A DNA stretch of 40,842 nucleotides from CBFHND01 sp965657085 (GCA_965657085.1 CBFHND010000029.1:1-40842), one strand, 5' to 3'. Positions 25,136 through 33,996 are shown, counted from the stretch's first letter. Numbers and translations are program-made. Notes: generated by a model from the letters alone, not told the origin.

Positions 25136-25890
25136 CCGCAGCACTTGAACTGAGCGGCCTGCGCAAGAGCTTTGGCAAGACCGAGATCATCCGCGGCGTC
25201 GATCTGGCCATCGCCAGGAACGAGCGCCATGCGATCATCGGGCCGAACGGGGCGGGGAAATCCACCCTGTTCAACCTGATCACAGGGCGGTTTCCCCAGA
25301 CAAGCGGCAAGATCACTCTGCACGGTCAGGATCTGGCGGGCAAAGCGCCCTTCGAGATCAACCGCATGGGGCTGTCGCGCAGTTTCCAGATCACCAACAT
25401 CTTTCCCAAGATGACCGTGTTCGAAAACGTGCGTTGTTCGCTGCTCTGGTCGATGGGCTACAAATACAACTTCTGGTCCATGGTCGGCAAAAGCCGTGCA
25501 TTGACCGAAGGGGCCGAACAGATCCTTGAACAGATCAACCTGACATCACGGCGTGACCTGCCGGCGGGGGTTCTGTCCTATGCCGAGCAACGCGCGCTCG
25601 AGATCGGGATCACCATCGCGGGCGGTGCGGACGTGATCATGCTGGATGAACCCACCGCGGGCATGAGCCATTCGGAAACCGATTACATCGTGGACCTGAT
25701 CCGCAAGGTGACCGAAGGCAAGACGCTGGTCATGGTGGAGCACGACATGGGCGTGGTCTTTGGCCTCGCGGACCAGATTTCCGTGCTGGTCTACGGCGAG
25801 ATCATCGCGACCGGCGTGCCCGAAGCGGTGCGTGGCGATCCCAAAGTTCAAGAGGCCTATCTGGGCGCCGCACTGGAGGCGGAACACTGA
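25132..25890 (+). CDS. ABC transporter ATP-binding protein (LivG family)
   Basis: A 252-residue ATPase. Walker A is IGPNGAGKST, Walker B is VIMLDEPTAGMS and the H-loop is VMVEHDMGVVFGLAD. The signature motif reads LSYAEQRALEIG, a variant of LSYGEQR. The LivG-specific insert around SLSRSFQITNIFPKMTVFEN (here LSRSFQITNIFPKMTVFENV) is present. An internal GGAGG in the livM end serves as ribosome site. Overlaps livF by one base (TGATG). Confidence 0.93.
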   Translation: MTAALELSGLRKSFGKTEIIRGVDLAIARNERHAIIGPNGAGKSTLFNLITGRFPQTSGKITLHGQDLAGKAPFEINRMGLSRSFQITNIFPKMTVFENVRCSLLWSMGYKYNFWSMVGKSRALTEGAEQILEQINLTSRRDLPAGVLSYAEQRALEIGITIAGGADVIMLDEPTAGMSHSETDYIVDLIRKVTEGKTLVMVEHDMGVVFGLADQISVLVYGEIIATGVPEAVRGDPKVQEAYLGAALEAEH

Positions 25891-26591
25891 TGCTCGAAGT
25901 TACCGATCTGCACGCCTACTACGGCAAATCGCACATCCTGCAAGGGGTGAACATGAACATCCAGGAAGGCGAGATCGTCGCGCTTCTGGGGCGCAACGGG
26001 GTGGGGCGGTCCACCACCTGCAAGGCCATCATGGGCGAGGTCGAACCGCATGGATCGATCAAGTACCGCGGCCAGGAGATTGCGGGCAAGAAAGCCTATG
26101 AGGTGGCAAACCTCGGGCTGGGTTATGTGCCCGAAAACCGCGATATCTTTCCCGGCCTCACCACGCGGCAGAACCTGATCCTTGGCCTCAAGCCCGGTCA
26201 GAAGGACGGGGCGGGCCGCTGGGCGATGGAAGACATGTTCGAGATGTTTTCCAACCTGCGTGAACGCGCGGATGTGGAGGCCTCGGTGATGTCCGGTGGT
26301 GAACAGCAGATGCTGACCATGTGCCGCACGCTGATGGGTGATCCGGACCTTGTGATGATCGACGAGCCGACCGAGGGCCTGTCACCGCAGATGGTGCAGA
26401 AGGTGGCCACGGTGTTGCAGGAGATTGCCAAGCGCGGGGTTTCGACCCTTTTGGTGGAGCAAAAGCTGTCGATCGCCCTGGACATCGCGGACCGCGTGTA
26501 CGTGATGGGCCACGGGCACGTGGTGTTTGAAGGCACGCCCGCCGAACTGAAAGCGCGTGAAGATGTGCGCAAGGAGTGGCTGGAGGTCTAG
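25890..26591 (+). CDS. ABC transporter ATP-binding protein (LivF family) with Arg in Walker A
   Basis: A 233-residue LivF-type ATPase. The signature MSGGEQQMLTMCRTLMGDPD, Walker B LVMIDEPTEGLSP and the LLVEQKLSIALDIADRVYVM H-loop region (Gln-Lys instead of His at the usual position) fit the family. The Walker A motif reads GRNGVGRSTT: the invariant Lys is Arg40. The codon is CGG and the frame is sound, so this is not a frameshift. LivF-type partners often tolerate degenerate motifs, and the LivG partner is canonical. It is the last transporter gene, followed by a terminator. Confidence 0.92.
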   Translation: MLEVTDLHAYYGKSHILQGVNMNIQEGEIVALLGRNGVGRSTTCKAIMGEVEPHGSIKYRGQEIAGKKAYEVANLGLGYVPENRDIFPGLTTRQNLILGLKPGQKDGAGRWAMEDMFEMFSNLRERADVEASVMSGGEQQMLTMCRTLMGDPDLVMIDEPTEGLSPQMVQKVATVLQEIAKRGVSTLLVEQKLSIALDIADRVYVMGHGHVVFEGTPAELKAREDVRKEWLEV

Positions 26592-26625
26592 GGCCAGCCG
26601 CGACGCACCCGCGCAAGACGGATGG

Positions 26626-26653
26626 AAAGGCGGATCAGCTTTGGTCCGCCTTT
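26626..26653. terminator. bidirectional terminator between convergent operons
   Basis: AAAGGCGGA and TCCGCCTTT form a 9-bp stem with a 10-base loop; TTT/GTCATTT follows on the plus strand and A-runs mirror it. It lies 35 bases after the livF-type stop and overlaps the last codons of the convergent DsbA-family gene. Confidence 0.65.
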
Positions 26654-27252
26654 GTCATTTGGGACAGGCGCCAATCGAGATCATCAAGGCTGTCCTTGCC
26701 AAAGAACATCTCGTCCCCAAGGAACATCGTGGGCGCGCCAAAGACGCCACGTTCGACCGCGGCTTCGGTTTCGGCGATGAGTTTTCCCTTTACGTCGGGC
26801 AGTCCGGTGGCCTCGATGATGTCTTTGGCGGGCAGACCTGCATCGTTCAGAACCTTTTGAATGGTCTTTGGGTCACCCATGTTCTGCTCGTCTTCCCACA
26901 TGGCCGAGAACACCGCTTCGATATAGTCGCCTTCCCACGGCTTGCCGCGCGCAAAGGTGGCCGCGCGCATCAGGGGCAGGGTGTTGATCGGAAAGGCGGG
27001 GTTCATGGTGAACGCCACGCCGTGCCGCTGGCAAAAGCGCCGCATTTCAAGCCCTTGGTAGTTCAGCTTGCCTTGCACATTGGCAAAGGCGGCCATGGGA
27101 GATTGGTTGTTCGTCGCCTTGAAGAGGCCCCCCAACAGCACCGGCACATACGAAACGGTTGCCCAGTGATTGGCGGCGATCCGGGGCAAGACCCGGTGCA
27201 CCAGAAAGGCATTGGGGCTTGCGAAGTCGTAGAGATATTCGATGGTCGGCAT
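26635..27252 (-). CDS. DsbA-family protein, 2-hydroxychromene-2-carboxylate isomerase-like
   Basis: A 205-residue protein of the HCCA-isomerase/kappa-GST branch of the DsbA fold. N-terminal IEYLYDFASPNAFLVHRVLP has the SPNA segment in place of the CxxC, so it is a glutathione-dependent isomerase type rather than a thiol oxidase. NPAFPINTLPLMRAA and GVFGAPTMFLGDEMFFGKD (cis-Pro loop) are family hallmarks. The ATG at 27252 gives an 8-base spacing to AAGGAG and a TAATG junction with the upstream SDR; ATG 27258 is too close. Substrate unknown; aromatic use is only one option. Confidence 0.87.
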   Translation of the reverse strand: MPTIEYLYDFASPNAFLVHRVLPRIAANHWATVSYVPVLLGGLFKATNNQSPMAAFANVQGKLNYQGLEMRRFCQRHGVAFTMNPAFPINTLPLMRAATFARGKPWEGDYIEAVFSAMWEDEQNMGDPKTIQKVLNDAGLPAKDIIEATGLPDVKGKLIAETEAAVERGVFGAPTMFLGDEMFFGKDSLDDLDWRLSQMTKADQS

Positions 27253-27974
27253 TACCATGTCTCCTTGTTGGGGCGCAGGTCCATCTCAAAGGTCCAGGCG
27301 TCGGCGGGTTGATGGTAAAGGTACCAATAGGCCTCGGCGATGGAGGTGGGCGACATCAGATCACCGTCCTCGATGGTGCGCCCCGATTTTTCCCAAAGAT
27401 CGCGGACAAAGGCGGTGTCGACGCCCGCATCGATGACCAGATGCGCGACGTGGATGCCCTGCGGCCCCAATTCGCGGGCCATGGATTGGGCCAGCGCGCG
27501 CAGGGCGAATTTACCGCTGGCAAAGGCCGCGAACCCCGCGCCGCCGCGCATCGACGCCGTGGCCCCGGTAAAAAAGATCTTGCCATGACCGCGCGGGACC
27601 ATGTGCGTGGCGGCCTCGCGGCCCACCAGAAAGCCGCCGAAACAGGCCATTTCCCAGACCTTGCGAAAGACACGCGCGGTGGTGTCGCGGATCGGGAAAC
27701 GCACGTTTCCGCCGACATTGAACACCACGAGGTCGAGAGGGCCGACACCCTCCTCAATCTCGGCAAAGCGGGCCTGTACGACCTCTTCGTCGCGGGCGTC
27801 GAAATCATAGGCATGTGCGGTGCTGCCCATGGCCTCGATCTCGGCCACAAGGGGGGCCAACCTGTCACCGTTCCGGCGGCCAAGGCACACGGTAAAGCCG
27901 CCCGCGGCAAAGCGCCGGGCGATGGCGGCCCCGATGTAATCGCCCGCGCCCACGATCAGAACGCGCCCGGTCAC
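27252..27974 (-). CDS. SDR-family protein without the catalytic tyrosine
   Basis: A 240-residue SDR fold. The cofactor loop is GAGDYIGAAIARRF with an Arg-rich CLGRRNGDR after strand 2 (NADP-type). The usual Tyr of YxxxK is Phe151 (FASGK, Lys155 kept), and NNAG is replaced by FNVGG. It may therefore be an atypical reductase using another acid, or a binding protein. The segment ALAQSMARELGPQGIHVAHL recurs in a known SDR group that I recall having the same Phe. Overlaps GST upstream (ATGA) and DsbA downstream (TAATG). Confidence 0.85.
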   Translation of the reverse strand: MTGRVLIVGAGDYIGAAIARRFAAGGFTVCLGRRNGDRLAPLVAEIEAMGSTAHAYDFDARDEEVVQARFAEIEEGVGPLDLVVFNVGGNVRFPIRDTTARVFRKVWEMACFGGFLVGREAATHMVPRGHGKIFFTGATASMRGGAGFAAFASGKFALRALAQSMARELGPQGIHVAHLVIDAGVDTAFVRDLWEKSGRTIEDGDLMSPTSIAEAYWYLYHQPADAWTFEMDLRPNKETW

Positions 27975-28579
27975 AGCGCCAGCGCCTTTTGATAGGCAGG
28001 ACGCGCGAGCAACCGATCGCGATAGGCCATCACGTTGGGATAGGCGTCCAGCCCGCCGCCATGCTCCCCGGCCGCCCCCAAGGCATGGCCCAGCATAATG
28101 TCCGCGCCGCTAAACTCCCCCGCCAGATAAGCACGCCCGTCGGCCATATGCGCCTCGACCGCCGCAATCATCTGCGCCAGCACCTTGCCTGCGCGTTTGA
28201 CATTCACGTCATTGCGCCGCTCGGGCGGCAACAGCACGGTTTCCACCACCAGCGTGTTGACGGGCGGCATCAGCATCCCCTCGGCGTAGTGCAGCCATTG
28301 CAGGTAGTCCGGAAACGCAGGCGAGGCCACATCCGGCACCATCGCGTCCCCACCATGCCGCGCCAGCAGGTATTGCACGATGGCACCGCTTTCAAACAGC
28401 GTCACATCCCCATCGACAAGCACGGGCACCCGGCCGTTGGGGTGCAGTCGCAGGAAATCAGGGGCGCGCATTTCTGGCTGGCCCAGCGTGAAGCGTTCCA
28501 GCGTATAATCAACGCCCAGTTCTTCGAGCAGCCACGCGATACGCACCGCGCGGGTGTTGGGGGCAAAGTAGAGTTTCAT
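27971..28579 (-). CDS. glutathione S-transferase family protein
   Basis: A 202-residue cytosolic GST. The N-terminal thioredoxin-like domain shows MKLYFAPNTRAVRIAWLLEE, the cis-Pro in NGRVPVLVDG and the glutathione-binding ESGAIVQYL; the alpha-helical C-terminal domain has LAGEFSGADIMLGHAL. It is the first gene of a three-gene minus-strand operon (GST, SDR, DsbA-like isomerase), which suggests glutathione-dependent chemistry on a shared substrate. It diverges from the enoyl-CoA isomerase operon over 136 bases. Confidence 0.92.
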   Translation of the reverse strand: MKLYFAPNTRAVRIAWLLEELGVDYTLERFTLGQPEMRAPDFLRLHPNGRVPVLVDGDVTLFESGAIVQYLLARHGGDAMVPDVASPAFPDYLQWLHYAEGMLMPPVNTLVVETVLLPPERRNDVNVKRAGKVLAQMIAAVEAHMADGRAYLAGEFSGADIMLGHALGAAGEHGGGLDAYPNVMAYRDRLLARPAYQKALAL

Positions 28580-28715
28580 CGCCGATTTCCTCCCTGGCTT
28601 CAGGCAGGCTAGGCGCAGATGGGGCAGGGGTCAACGCAGCGGCATTTGGCGATTCCCCCTTTGACTCTCGGCGCATAGAGGCCACACTTGGCCGCAACGA
28701 AAAGCGGAGGCGCAG

Positions 28716-29468
28716 ATGGCAGATCAAGCATGGATTACCCGGACGAAACATGATGGCGGCATCATTGAACTTGGCCTGAACCGTGCGCCGGTGAATGCGC
28801 TGGACCCTGAAAGTTTGATGGGTATGCGCGACTGTATCAAAGAGCTGGGCCATGATGATGCAGTGCGCGCCATTGTGCTCACCTCGCCGCTGTCGGTGTT
28901 CTCTGCAGGCCTCAACCTCAAGGCGGCGCAGGGCTTTGATGCCAATGATCAGCGCGCCATCGTGGCGGGGCTGAACCACGGGTTTCTGGCGCTTTTTGCC
29001 TGCCCCAAGCCAGTGGTCGTGGCCGTGAACGGGGCTGCGATTGCGGGTGGTTTGTTCTTTGTTCTGGCCGCCGACCACCGCATCGCCGTGCCGCGCGCGC
29101 AGTTCGGGCTGGCCGAGGTGCGCGTGGGCGTAGGATTTCCTGCAGGGCCTTTGGGCATTGCGCAGGCGACACTGGATGCCGCGACCTGCCGGCGGCTGAT
29201 GTTGCGGGGTCAGCCCATCGGCGCAGAGGCGGCCCTTGCCGCAGGCATCGTGGACGAAGTGGTTGACCCCGAAACGCTGAACACCCGCGCGCTGGACGTG
29301 GCGCGGGAACTGGCCGTGATCCCGCCCAAGGCCTATGCGCGCGTAAAGGCGCAGCTGCGCCAGGGCGCCATTGACCAGATCACCGCCGCAGTCGCCGCAG
29401 AGGAAGCCGCGGGCGAGGATTGGTTCACGGATGAAACCGCGCCCGCCATGGCGCGCATGATCGGATAG
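28716..29468 (+). CDS. enoyl-CoA hydratase/isomerase family protein, delta3-delta2-isomerase-like
   Basis: A 250-residue crotonase. The oxyanion-hole segments are FSAGLNLKAA and NGAAIAGGLFFVLAADHRIA. Of the two hydratase glutamates, only the second is present (in FGLAEVRVG); the first is replaced in AGGLFFVL. This one-Glu pattern is that of mitochondrial enoyl-CoA isomerase ECI1, so shifting a double bond is more likely than hydration. GCGGAGG precedes the ATG. First gene of a four-gene plus-strand operon. Confidence 0.87.
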   Translation: MADQAWITRTKHDGGIIELGLNRAPVNALDPESLMGMRDCIKELGHDDAVRAIVLTSPLSVFSAGLNLKAAQGFDANDQRAIVAGLNHGFLALFACPKPVVVAVNGAAIAGGLFFVLAADHRIAVPRAQFGLAEVRVGVGFPAGPLGIAQATLDAATCRRLMLRGQPIGAEAALAAGIVDEVVDPETLNTRALDVARELAVIPPKAYARVKAQLRQGAIDQITAAVAAEEAAGEDWFTDETAPAMARMIG

Positions 29469-29476
29469 GAATGCCC

Positions 29477-30682
29477 ATGCTGACGCTGGACCCCGACCGC
29501 CTCGACCGCATCAAGACATGGATGCAAACCTATGTGGATGAACGAAAATTCCCCGGTTGTTCCACGCTGATCCGACAAGGGGGCAATGAGGTCTTCTATC
29601 ACCAGACCGGCCTGCGCGATGTTGAAGGCGGATTGCCTTTCGAGCGTGACACCGTGGCACGCATCTATTCGATGACAAAGCCGGTGACCTCGCTCGCGCT
29701 GATGATGCTGGTGGAGGAAGGGCGCGTGCACCTCGATGCGCCGCTGTCCTCGGTCCTGCCGGAGTTTGCGGATATGCACGCGCTGATCCCCGGTGCCACG
29801 CGTCTGGATCAGGTCGACCCCTGCGCCAGCCCCACCTTGCACCAGCTTCTGACGCACACCGCGGGCTTTACCTATCCATTCAATCCCGGCGTCCTGCCCA
29901 AGGCGATGGAAGAACGCGACCTGCTGTTCAAGGCCGATCAGGGCGCGCTGGCGGATGTCACGACCGAGCTTGCCAGCCTACCGCTGGCGTTCAAACCCGG
30001 TGCGCGTTGGGAATATTCGGTCAGCATCGACGTGGTGGGCCGGGTGGTCGAGGTGCTGTCGGGCCAACCCCTTGATGCCTTCCTGCGCAGCCGCATCCTT
30101 GATCCGCTGGGCATGTCCGAAACCGCCTTTTCCGTCCCCGACGGCGCGCGCGACCGCTTTGCCGCGCTCTATACCCCGTTGGCAGGCGATGCGATGGACC
30201 TCAACGCGGCGCAAAAGGGGGGCGAAACCCTGCGCTGCGTCGACCGCACCGATGGCTCGCCTTTTCTGAACGCCACGACCTTTTCGGGCGGCGGTGGGTT
30301 GGTCGGCACCATCGACGACTACATGGCCTTCGCCGAGGCGCTGCGCACGGGCGGGCAGGGGCTGGTGTCGCCCGCGACCCTCTCCTTCATGATGCGCAAC
30401 CACCTCAAGGGCGACATCGCCAGCATGGGCCCCTCCAGCTTTGCAGAACAGCCGATGGATGGCATGGGGTTCGGCCTTGGCGGTGCTGTGGTGCTTGATC
30501 CGGGCCGCGCGCGCTGTGCGGGCAGCGTGGGGGATTTCAGCTGGGGCGGCATGGCCTCAACCTTCTTCTGGGTCGATCCGGTGCATGATCTGAGCGTGGT
30601 CTTCTTTACACAACTCAGCCCCTCCAGCAGCTACCCCGCCCGTCCACAGCTCAAGGCGCTGGTGCATGGAGCGCTGACATGA
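29477..30682 (+). CDS. serine hydrolase, class C beta-lactamase/esterase VIII-like
   Basis: A 401-residue penicillin-binding-protein-fold hydrolase without a signal peptide, so probably cytoplasmic. The nucleophile motif is Ser65-Met-Thr-Lys68 (IYSMTKPVTS) and the second motif Tyr180-Ser-Val (WEYSVSID), the layout of family VIII esterases. The ATG at 29477 fits the AGGA site (6-base spacing); ATG 29471 abuts it. Located between CoA genes, an ester or lactone is a more likely substrate than a beta-lactam; that is inference. Ends in an ATGA overlap with the acetoacetyl-CoA synthetase gene. Confidence 0.87.
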   Translation: MLTLDPDRLDRIKTWMQTYVDERKFPGCSTLIRQGGNEVFYHQTGLRDVEGGLPFERDTVARIYSMTKPVTSLALMMLVEEGRVHLDAPLSSVLPEFADMHALIPGATRLDQVDPCASPTLHQLLTHTAGFTYPFNPGVLPKAMEERDLLFKADQGALADVTTELASLPLAFKPGARWEYSVSIDVVGRVVEVLSGQPLDAFLRSRILDPLGMSETAFSVPDGARDRFAALYTPLAGDAMDLNAAQKGGETLRCVDRTDGSPFLNATTFSGGGGLVGTIDDYMAFAEALRTGGQGLVSPATLSFMMRNHLKGDIASMGPSSFAEQPMDGMGFGLGGAVVLDPGRARCAGSVGDFSWGGMASTFFWVDPVHDLSVVFFTQLSPSSSYPARPQLKALVHGALT

Positions 30683-32634
30683 GTGAGCGGCGCATCCTGT
30701 GGACGCCCGAGCCTGCGCGCTATGCGGCATCGACCATGGCCGGGTTCGAACGTTGGCTGGATAAAGAACGCGGGCTAACCTTCGACGAATACAATGCAAT
30801 GTGGGAATGGTCGGTCACCGACCTTGATGCGTTCTGGTCCGCCATCTGGGGCTATTTCGATCTGCCCGCCAGCGTGCCACCACAGGCCTTCCTGACCCGC
30901 AGCCAGATGCCCGGCGCCGAATGGTGCCCCGATGCCCGGTTGAACTATGTCGATCACGTGCTGCGTCACGCCGATGCGCGCCCCGATCAGCAGGCCGTTG
31001 TCGTGCGTTCCGAAACTTTCGGCCACCGCGCGCTGACGTGGTCCGAGTTGCGCGGGCAGGTGGCATCGGTAGCCCAAAACCTGCGCGCCATGGACGTGGA
31101 AAAAGGCGACCGGGTGGTGGCGATCCTGCCCAACACCGACACAGCGCTTGTGGCCTTTCTTGCCACGGCGTCGCTTGGGGCGGTCTGGTCGCTTTGCGCG
31201 CCGGATATGGGGCATGTGGCGATCCTCGACCGCTTCCAGCAGATCGCGCCCAAGGTGCTGATCGCTCAGGATGGATACACGCACGCAGGCCAGCACGTGG
31301 ACCGCAGCGACATCATTGGGACCATCGACGCGGGCCTTCCCACCCTGAGCGCCCGCATCATGGTGCCCGTGGGCCAGCCATGTCCCGAGGGCTGGCACGA
31401 CTGGACCACCCTCACCGGGGACGCGGCCACGCTGAACACGGAGCAGGTGCCCTTCGATCACCCGCTCTGGATCGTCTATTCCTCGGGCACCACCGGCAAC
31501 CCCAAGCCCATCGTGCACGGCCATGGCGGCATTGTTCTGGAGGCCTCCAAACAATCGCTTCACCACGATCTGACCCACCGCGACCGCTTCTGCTGGCTGA
31601 CCTCGTCGGGCTGGATCATGTGGAACGCGCAGTGGATGGCCTTGGGGCAGGGCGCCTGCGTCGTGATGTACGACGGCGCGCCCAACCACCCGGACATGAA
31701 CGCGCTTTGGGATGTGGTGGCCGAGGAACGGCTGACCTATTTCGGCGCGGGCGCCGCCTATTTCGCCGGCTGCCTCAAGGCAGGTATCACCCCGCGCGAC
31801 AGCCACGACCTCAGCGCGCTGCGGTCCATCGGGTCCACCGGCTCACCGCTCAGCGAAGATGCCTATGACTGGATTTACACACAGGTCAAGGAAGACGTGT
31901 GGCTGGCCCCCATCTCAGGCGGCACCGACCTGGCCGGGGCCTTCGTGCTGGGCCATCCCGGCATGCCCGTGCGCGCGGGCGAGATGCAGGCGCGCGCGTT
32001 GGGCAACGCGGTGCAGGCCTTTGACCCCGACGGCCAACCCCTGATCGGATCGGTGGGCGAATTGGTCTGTACCCAGCCGCTGCCCTCCATGCCGCTTTAC
32101 TTCTGGGGCGATGACGACGGCAGCCGCCTGCATGACGCCTATTTCGACACCTATCCGGGCGTCTGGCGCCACGGCGACTGGATCGAGATCACTCCTGAGG
32201 GCGGATCGGTGATCTACGGCCGTTCGGATGCCACGATCAACCGCAAGGGCCTGCGCATGGGATCGGCCGAGATCTATCAGGCGGTCGAAGGCCTGCCCGA
32301 GGTGCTCGACAGCCTCGTCGTGGACCTCGAATTCCTTGGCCGCGACAGCTTCATGCCGCTTTTCGTGGTGCCCGCCACGGGTGTCACGCTGGACGACACG
32401 CTGAAAGACAAGATCAACGCGGCCATCCGCACCGCCGTCTCCGCCCGTTTCATCCCCAATGAGATCGTTGAAGTCGCCGAGGTCCCGCGCACACTGTCGG
32501 GCAAGAAGCTGGAAGTGCCGGTGAAAAAGCTGCTCTTGGGCGGTGATCCCGCGCGCGTGGTGAACCGCGATTCCATGGCCAACCCCGGCAGCTTCGATTT
32601 CTTCCTCCAATACGCCAAGGACCGCCAGATATGA
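30679..32634 (+). CDS. acetoacetyl-CoA synthetase
   Basis: A 651-residue ANL-family enzyme of the acetoacetate-CoA ligase group, making acetoacetyl-CoA from acetoacetate, ATP and CoA. The ATP loop is IVYSSGTTGNPKPIVHGHGG (about residue 267), and the C-terminal lysine region is RTLSGKKLEVPVKKLL (about 607). The N-terminal WTPEPARYAASTMAGFERWL and the SIGSTGSPLSEDAYDW block match acetoacetyl-CoA synthetases rather than acetyl-CoA synthetases. It is coupled to both neighbours by ATGA overlaps. It may recover free acetoacetate released by the pathway. Confidence 0.92.
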   Translation: MSERRILWTPEPARYAASTMAGFERWLDKERGLTFDEYNAMWEWSVTDLDAFWSAIWGYFDLPASVPPQAFLTRSQMPGAEWCPDARLNYVDHVLRHADARPDQQAVVVRSETFGHRALTWSELRGQVASVAQNLRAMDVEKGDRVVAILPNTDTALVAFLATASLGAVWSLCAPDMGHVAILDRFQQIAPKVLIAQDGYTHAGQHVDRSDIIGTIDAGLPTLSARIMVPVGQPCPEGWHDWTTLTGDAATLNTEQVPFDHPLWIVYSSGTTGNPKPIVHGHGGIVLEASKQSLHHDLTHRDRFCWLTSSGWIMWNAQWMALGQGACVVMYDGAPNHPDMNALWDVVAEERLTYFGAGAAYFAGCLKAGITPRDSHDLSALRSIGSTGSPLSEDAYDWIYTQVKEDVWLAPISGGTDLAGAFVLGHPGMPVRAGEMQARALGNAVQAFDPDGQPLIGSVGELVCTQPLPSMPLYFWGDDDGSRLHDAYFDTYPGVWRHGDWIEITPEGGSVIYGRSDATINRKGLRMGSAEIYQAVEGLPEVLDSLVVDLEFLGRDSFMPLFVVPATGVTLDDTLKDKINAAIRTAVSARFIPNEIVEVAEVPRTLSGKKLEVPVKKLLLGGDPARVVNRDSMANPGSFDFFLQYAKDRQI

Positions 32635-33500
32635 GCGAAGCACACCAGACCCTGCTCGACCTGCTCGATGTCGAACCGCTTGAGGTTGATCTCTTTCGCG
32701 GCACCGGGCAGGGGGGCGAAACCCCCACACGCATCTTTGGCGGCCAAGTTATTGCACAGGCGCTGGCCGCGGCCTACCGCACGGTCGAGGGACGGCTGTG
32801 CCACTCATTGCACGCTTACTTCATCCGGCCGGGTGATCCGTCGATCCCGGTGATCTATCAGGTGGACCGCGCCCGCGACGGCGGCAGCTTTACCACCCGC
32901 CGGGTTGTGGCGATCCAGCATGGCAAGCAGATCCTGAACATGTCGGCCTCCTTCCACGTGGTCGAAGAGGGGTGGACCCATCAACACCCGATGCCCGAGG
33001 TCTCCGGCCCCGAAAACTGGCCCGACCGGACCGAATTGCGCGCCGCCCATGCCGACAAGATCCCGGAAAAACACCGGGCCGAGTTCCTGCGCCCGCGCCC
33101 CATCGACATCCGCGAAGTGGCACCGCGCGACTTTTTCGACCCAAAGCCCGAACCAGACACCAACCACCTGTGGTTCCGCATGGCCGCGGCCGCCGGATCA
33201 ACCCCGCAAATGCAACACTGCCTGCTGGCTTATGCCTCGGACATGAACCTGCTGGGGTCCTCCCTGCGCCCCCACGGGCTGACATGGTTCAAGGGCGAGG
33301 TGATGTCCGCCAGCCTCGATCACGCCATGTGGTTTCACGGCACCCCGCAGTTCCAGAACTGGCACCTCTACACAATGGACAGCCCCTGGACCGGGGGCGC
33401 GCGTGGCTTCAACCGCGGCGCCATCTACGACCAACACGGCACGCTCATCGCCAGTACCGCGCAAGAAGGCCTCGTCCGCCCCATCAAACCAAAGCGATGA
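32631..33500 (+). CDS. tesB: acyl-CoA thioesterase II
   Basis: A 289-residue double hot-dog thioesterase of the TesB/ACOT8 family. Seen: FRGTGQGGETPTRIFGGQVI, LHAYFIRPGDPSIPVIYQVD, SFTTRRVVAIQHGKQI, SLDHAMWFH (catalytic Asp) and a C-terminal STAQEGLVRP (Gln of the Asp-Gln-Thr set). It hydrolyses acyl-CoA to free CoA and acid, usually to relieve CoA trapping. Starts in an ATGA overlap with the synthetase gene; its own stop overlaps the start of a decayed permease gene. Confidence 0.93.
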   Translation: MSEAHQTLLDLLDVEPLEVDLFRGTGQGGETPTRIFGGQVIAQALAAAYRTVEGRLCHSLHAYFIRPGDPSIPVIYQVDRARDGGSFTTRRVVAIQHGKQILNMSASFHVVEEGWTHQHPMPEVSGPENWPDRTELRAAHADKIPEKHRAEFLRPRPIDIREVAPRDFFDPKPEPDTNHLWFRMAAAAGSTPQMQHCLLAYASDMNLLGSSLRPHGLTWFKGEVMSASLDHAMWFHGTPQFQNWHLYTMDSPWTGGARGFNRGAIYDQHGTLIASTAQEGLVRPIKPKR

Positions 33501-33995
33501 GACATGGCACCGCGATTGCATGGGTGCTTCTCAGCACGCTGATCTGGTCAATCATCTTTGCACCGGCATGAGCTTTGGCGTGATCGCCGCGCTTATCGGC
33601 GTGGTCTTCCTCGGCAAACGGATCGGCCTGGTGCATGCCCTTGCCATGGCGCTGTGCTCTTCGCGGTTCAGGGCGCATTGATCGGACGGCTGGGCCGCAG
33701 CGAACCCGCTTTTACCGTGATGCTCTACGTGACCTCCTTTGGCCTCGTTCTGATGCTGGTTCCCGGTCTGTTGGACTGGCGCCCCATTGACACCAAAGCC
33801 CTCGCTTTGTGCCTCGCCCTCGGACCTCTGGGACTATTGGGAAAGTATTGCACCATCCGCCGATACCGGTCGGTGCCTCTGTCTGTTGTGGCCCCGGTCG
33901 ACTATTGCTGGCTGCTGTCCGCCACCCTCACCGTATGTGCCATCCTGATGGCAGGCGGCGTGCTCTTGTCTCGACTCAAATACCGCCCAACCTGA
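33497..33995 (+). pseudogene. decayed EamA/DMT-type permease
   Basis: Fragments of one drug/metabolite-transporter permease lie in three frames: the N-terminal helix TAIAWVLLSTLIWSIIFA (stop at 33571), then FGVIAALIGVVFLGKRIGLV in another frame (stop near 33681), then LFAVQGALIGRLG and SFGLVLMLVPGLLDWRP through RSVPLSVVAPVDYCWLLSA to 33995. Most of the N-terminal half is deleted (an intact relative is near 300 residues) and at least one frameshift lies near 33655. The ATG still overlaps the tesB stop (ATGA), so the intact gene was once coupled to this operon. Confidence 0.8.
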
Positions 33996-33996
33996 A

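Noticed and set aside
28580..28715. Possible proposed-operator copy in the GST/enoyl-CoA isomerase divergent gap
   Set aside because: Only short pieces (CGAAAAGCGG) resemble the motif; the match is no better than chance.
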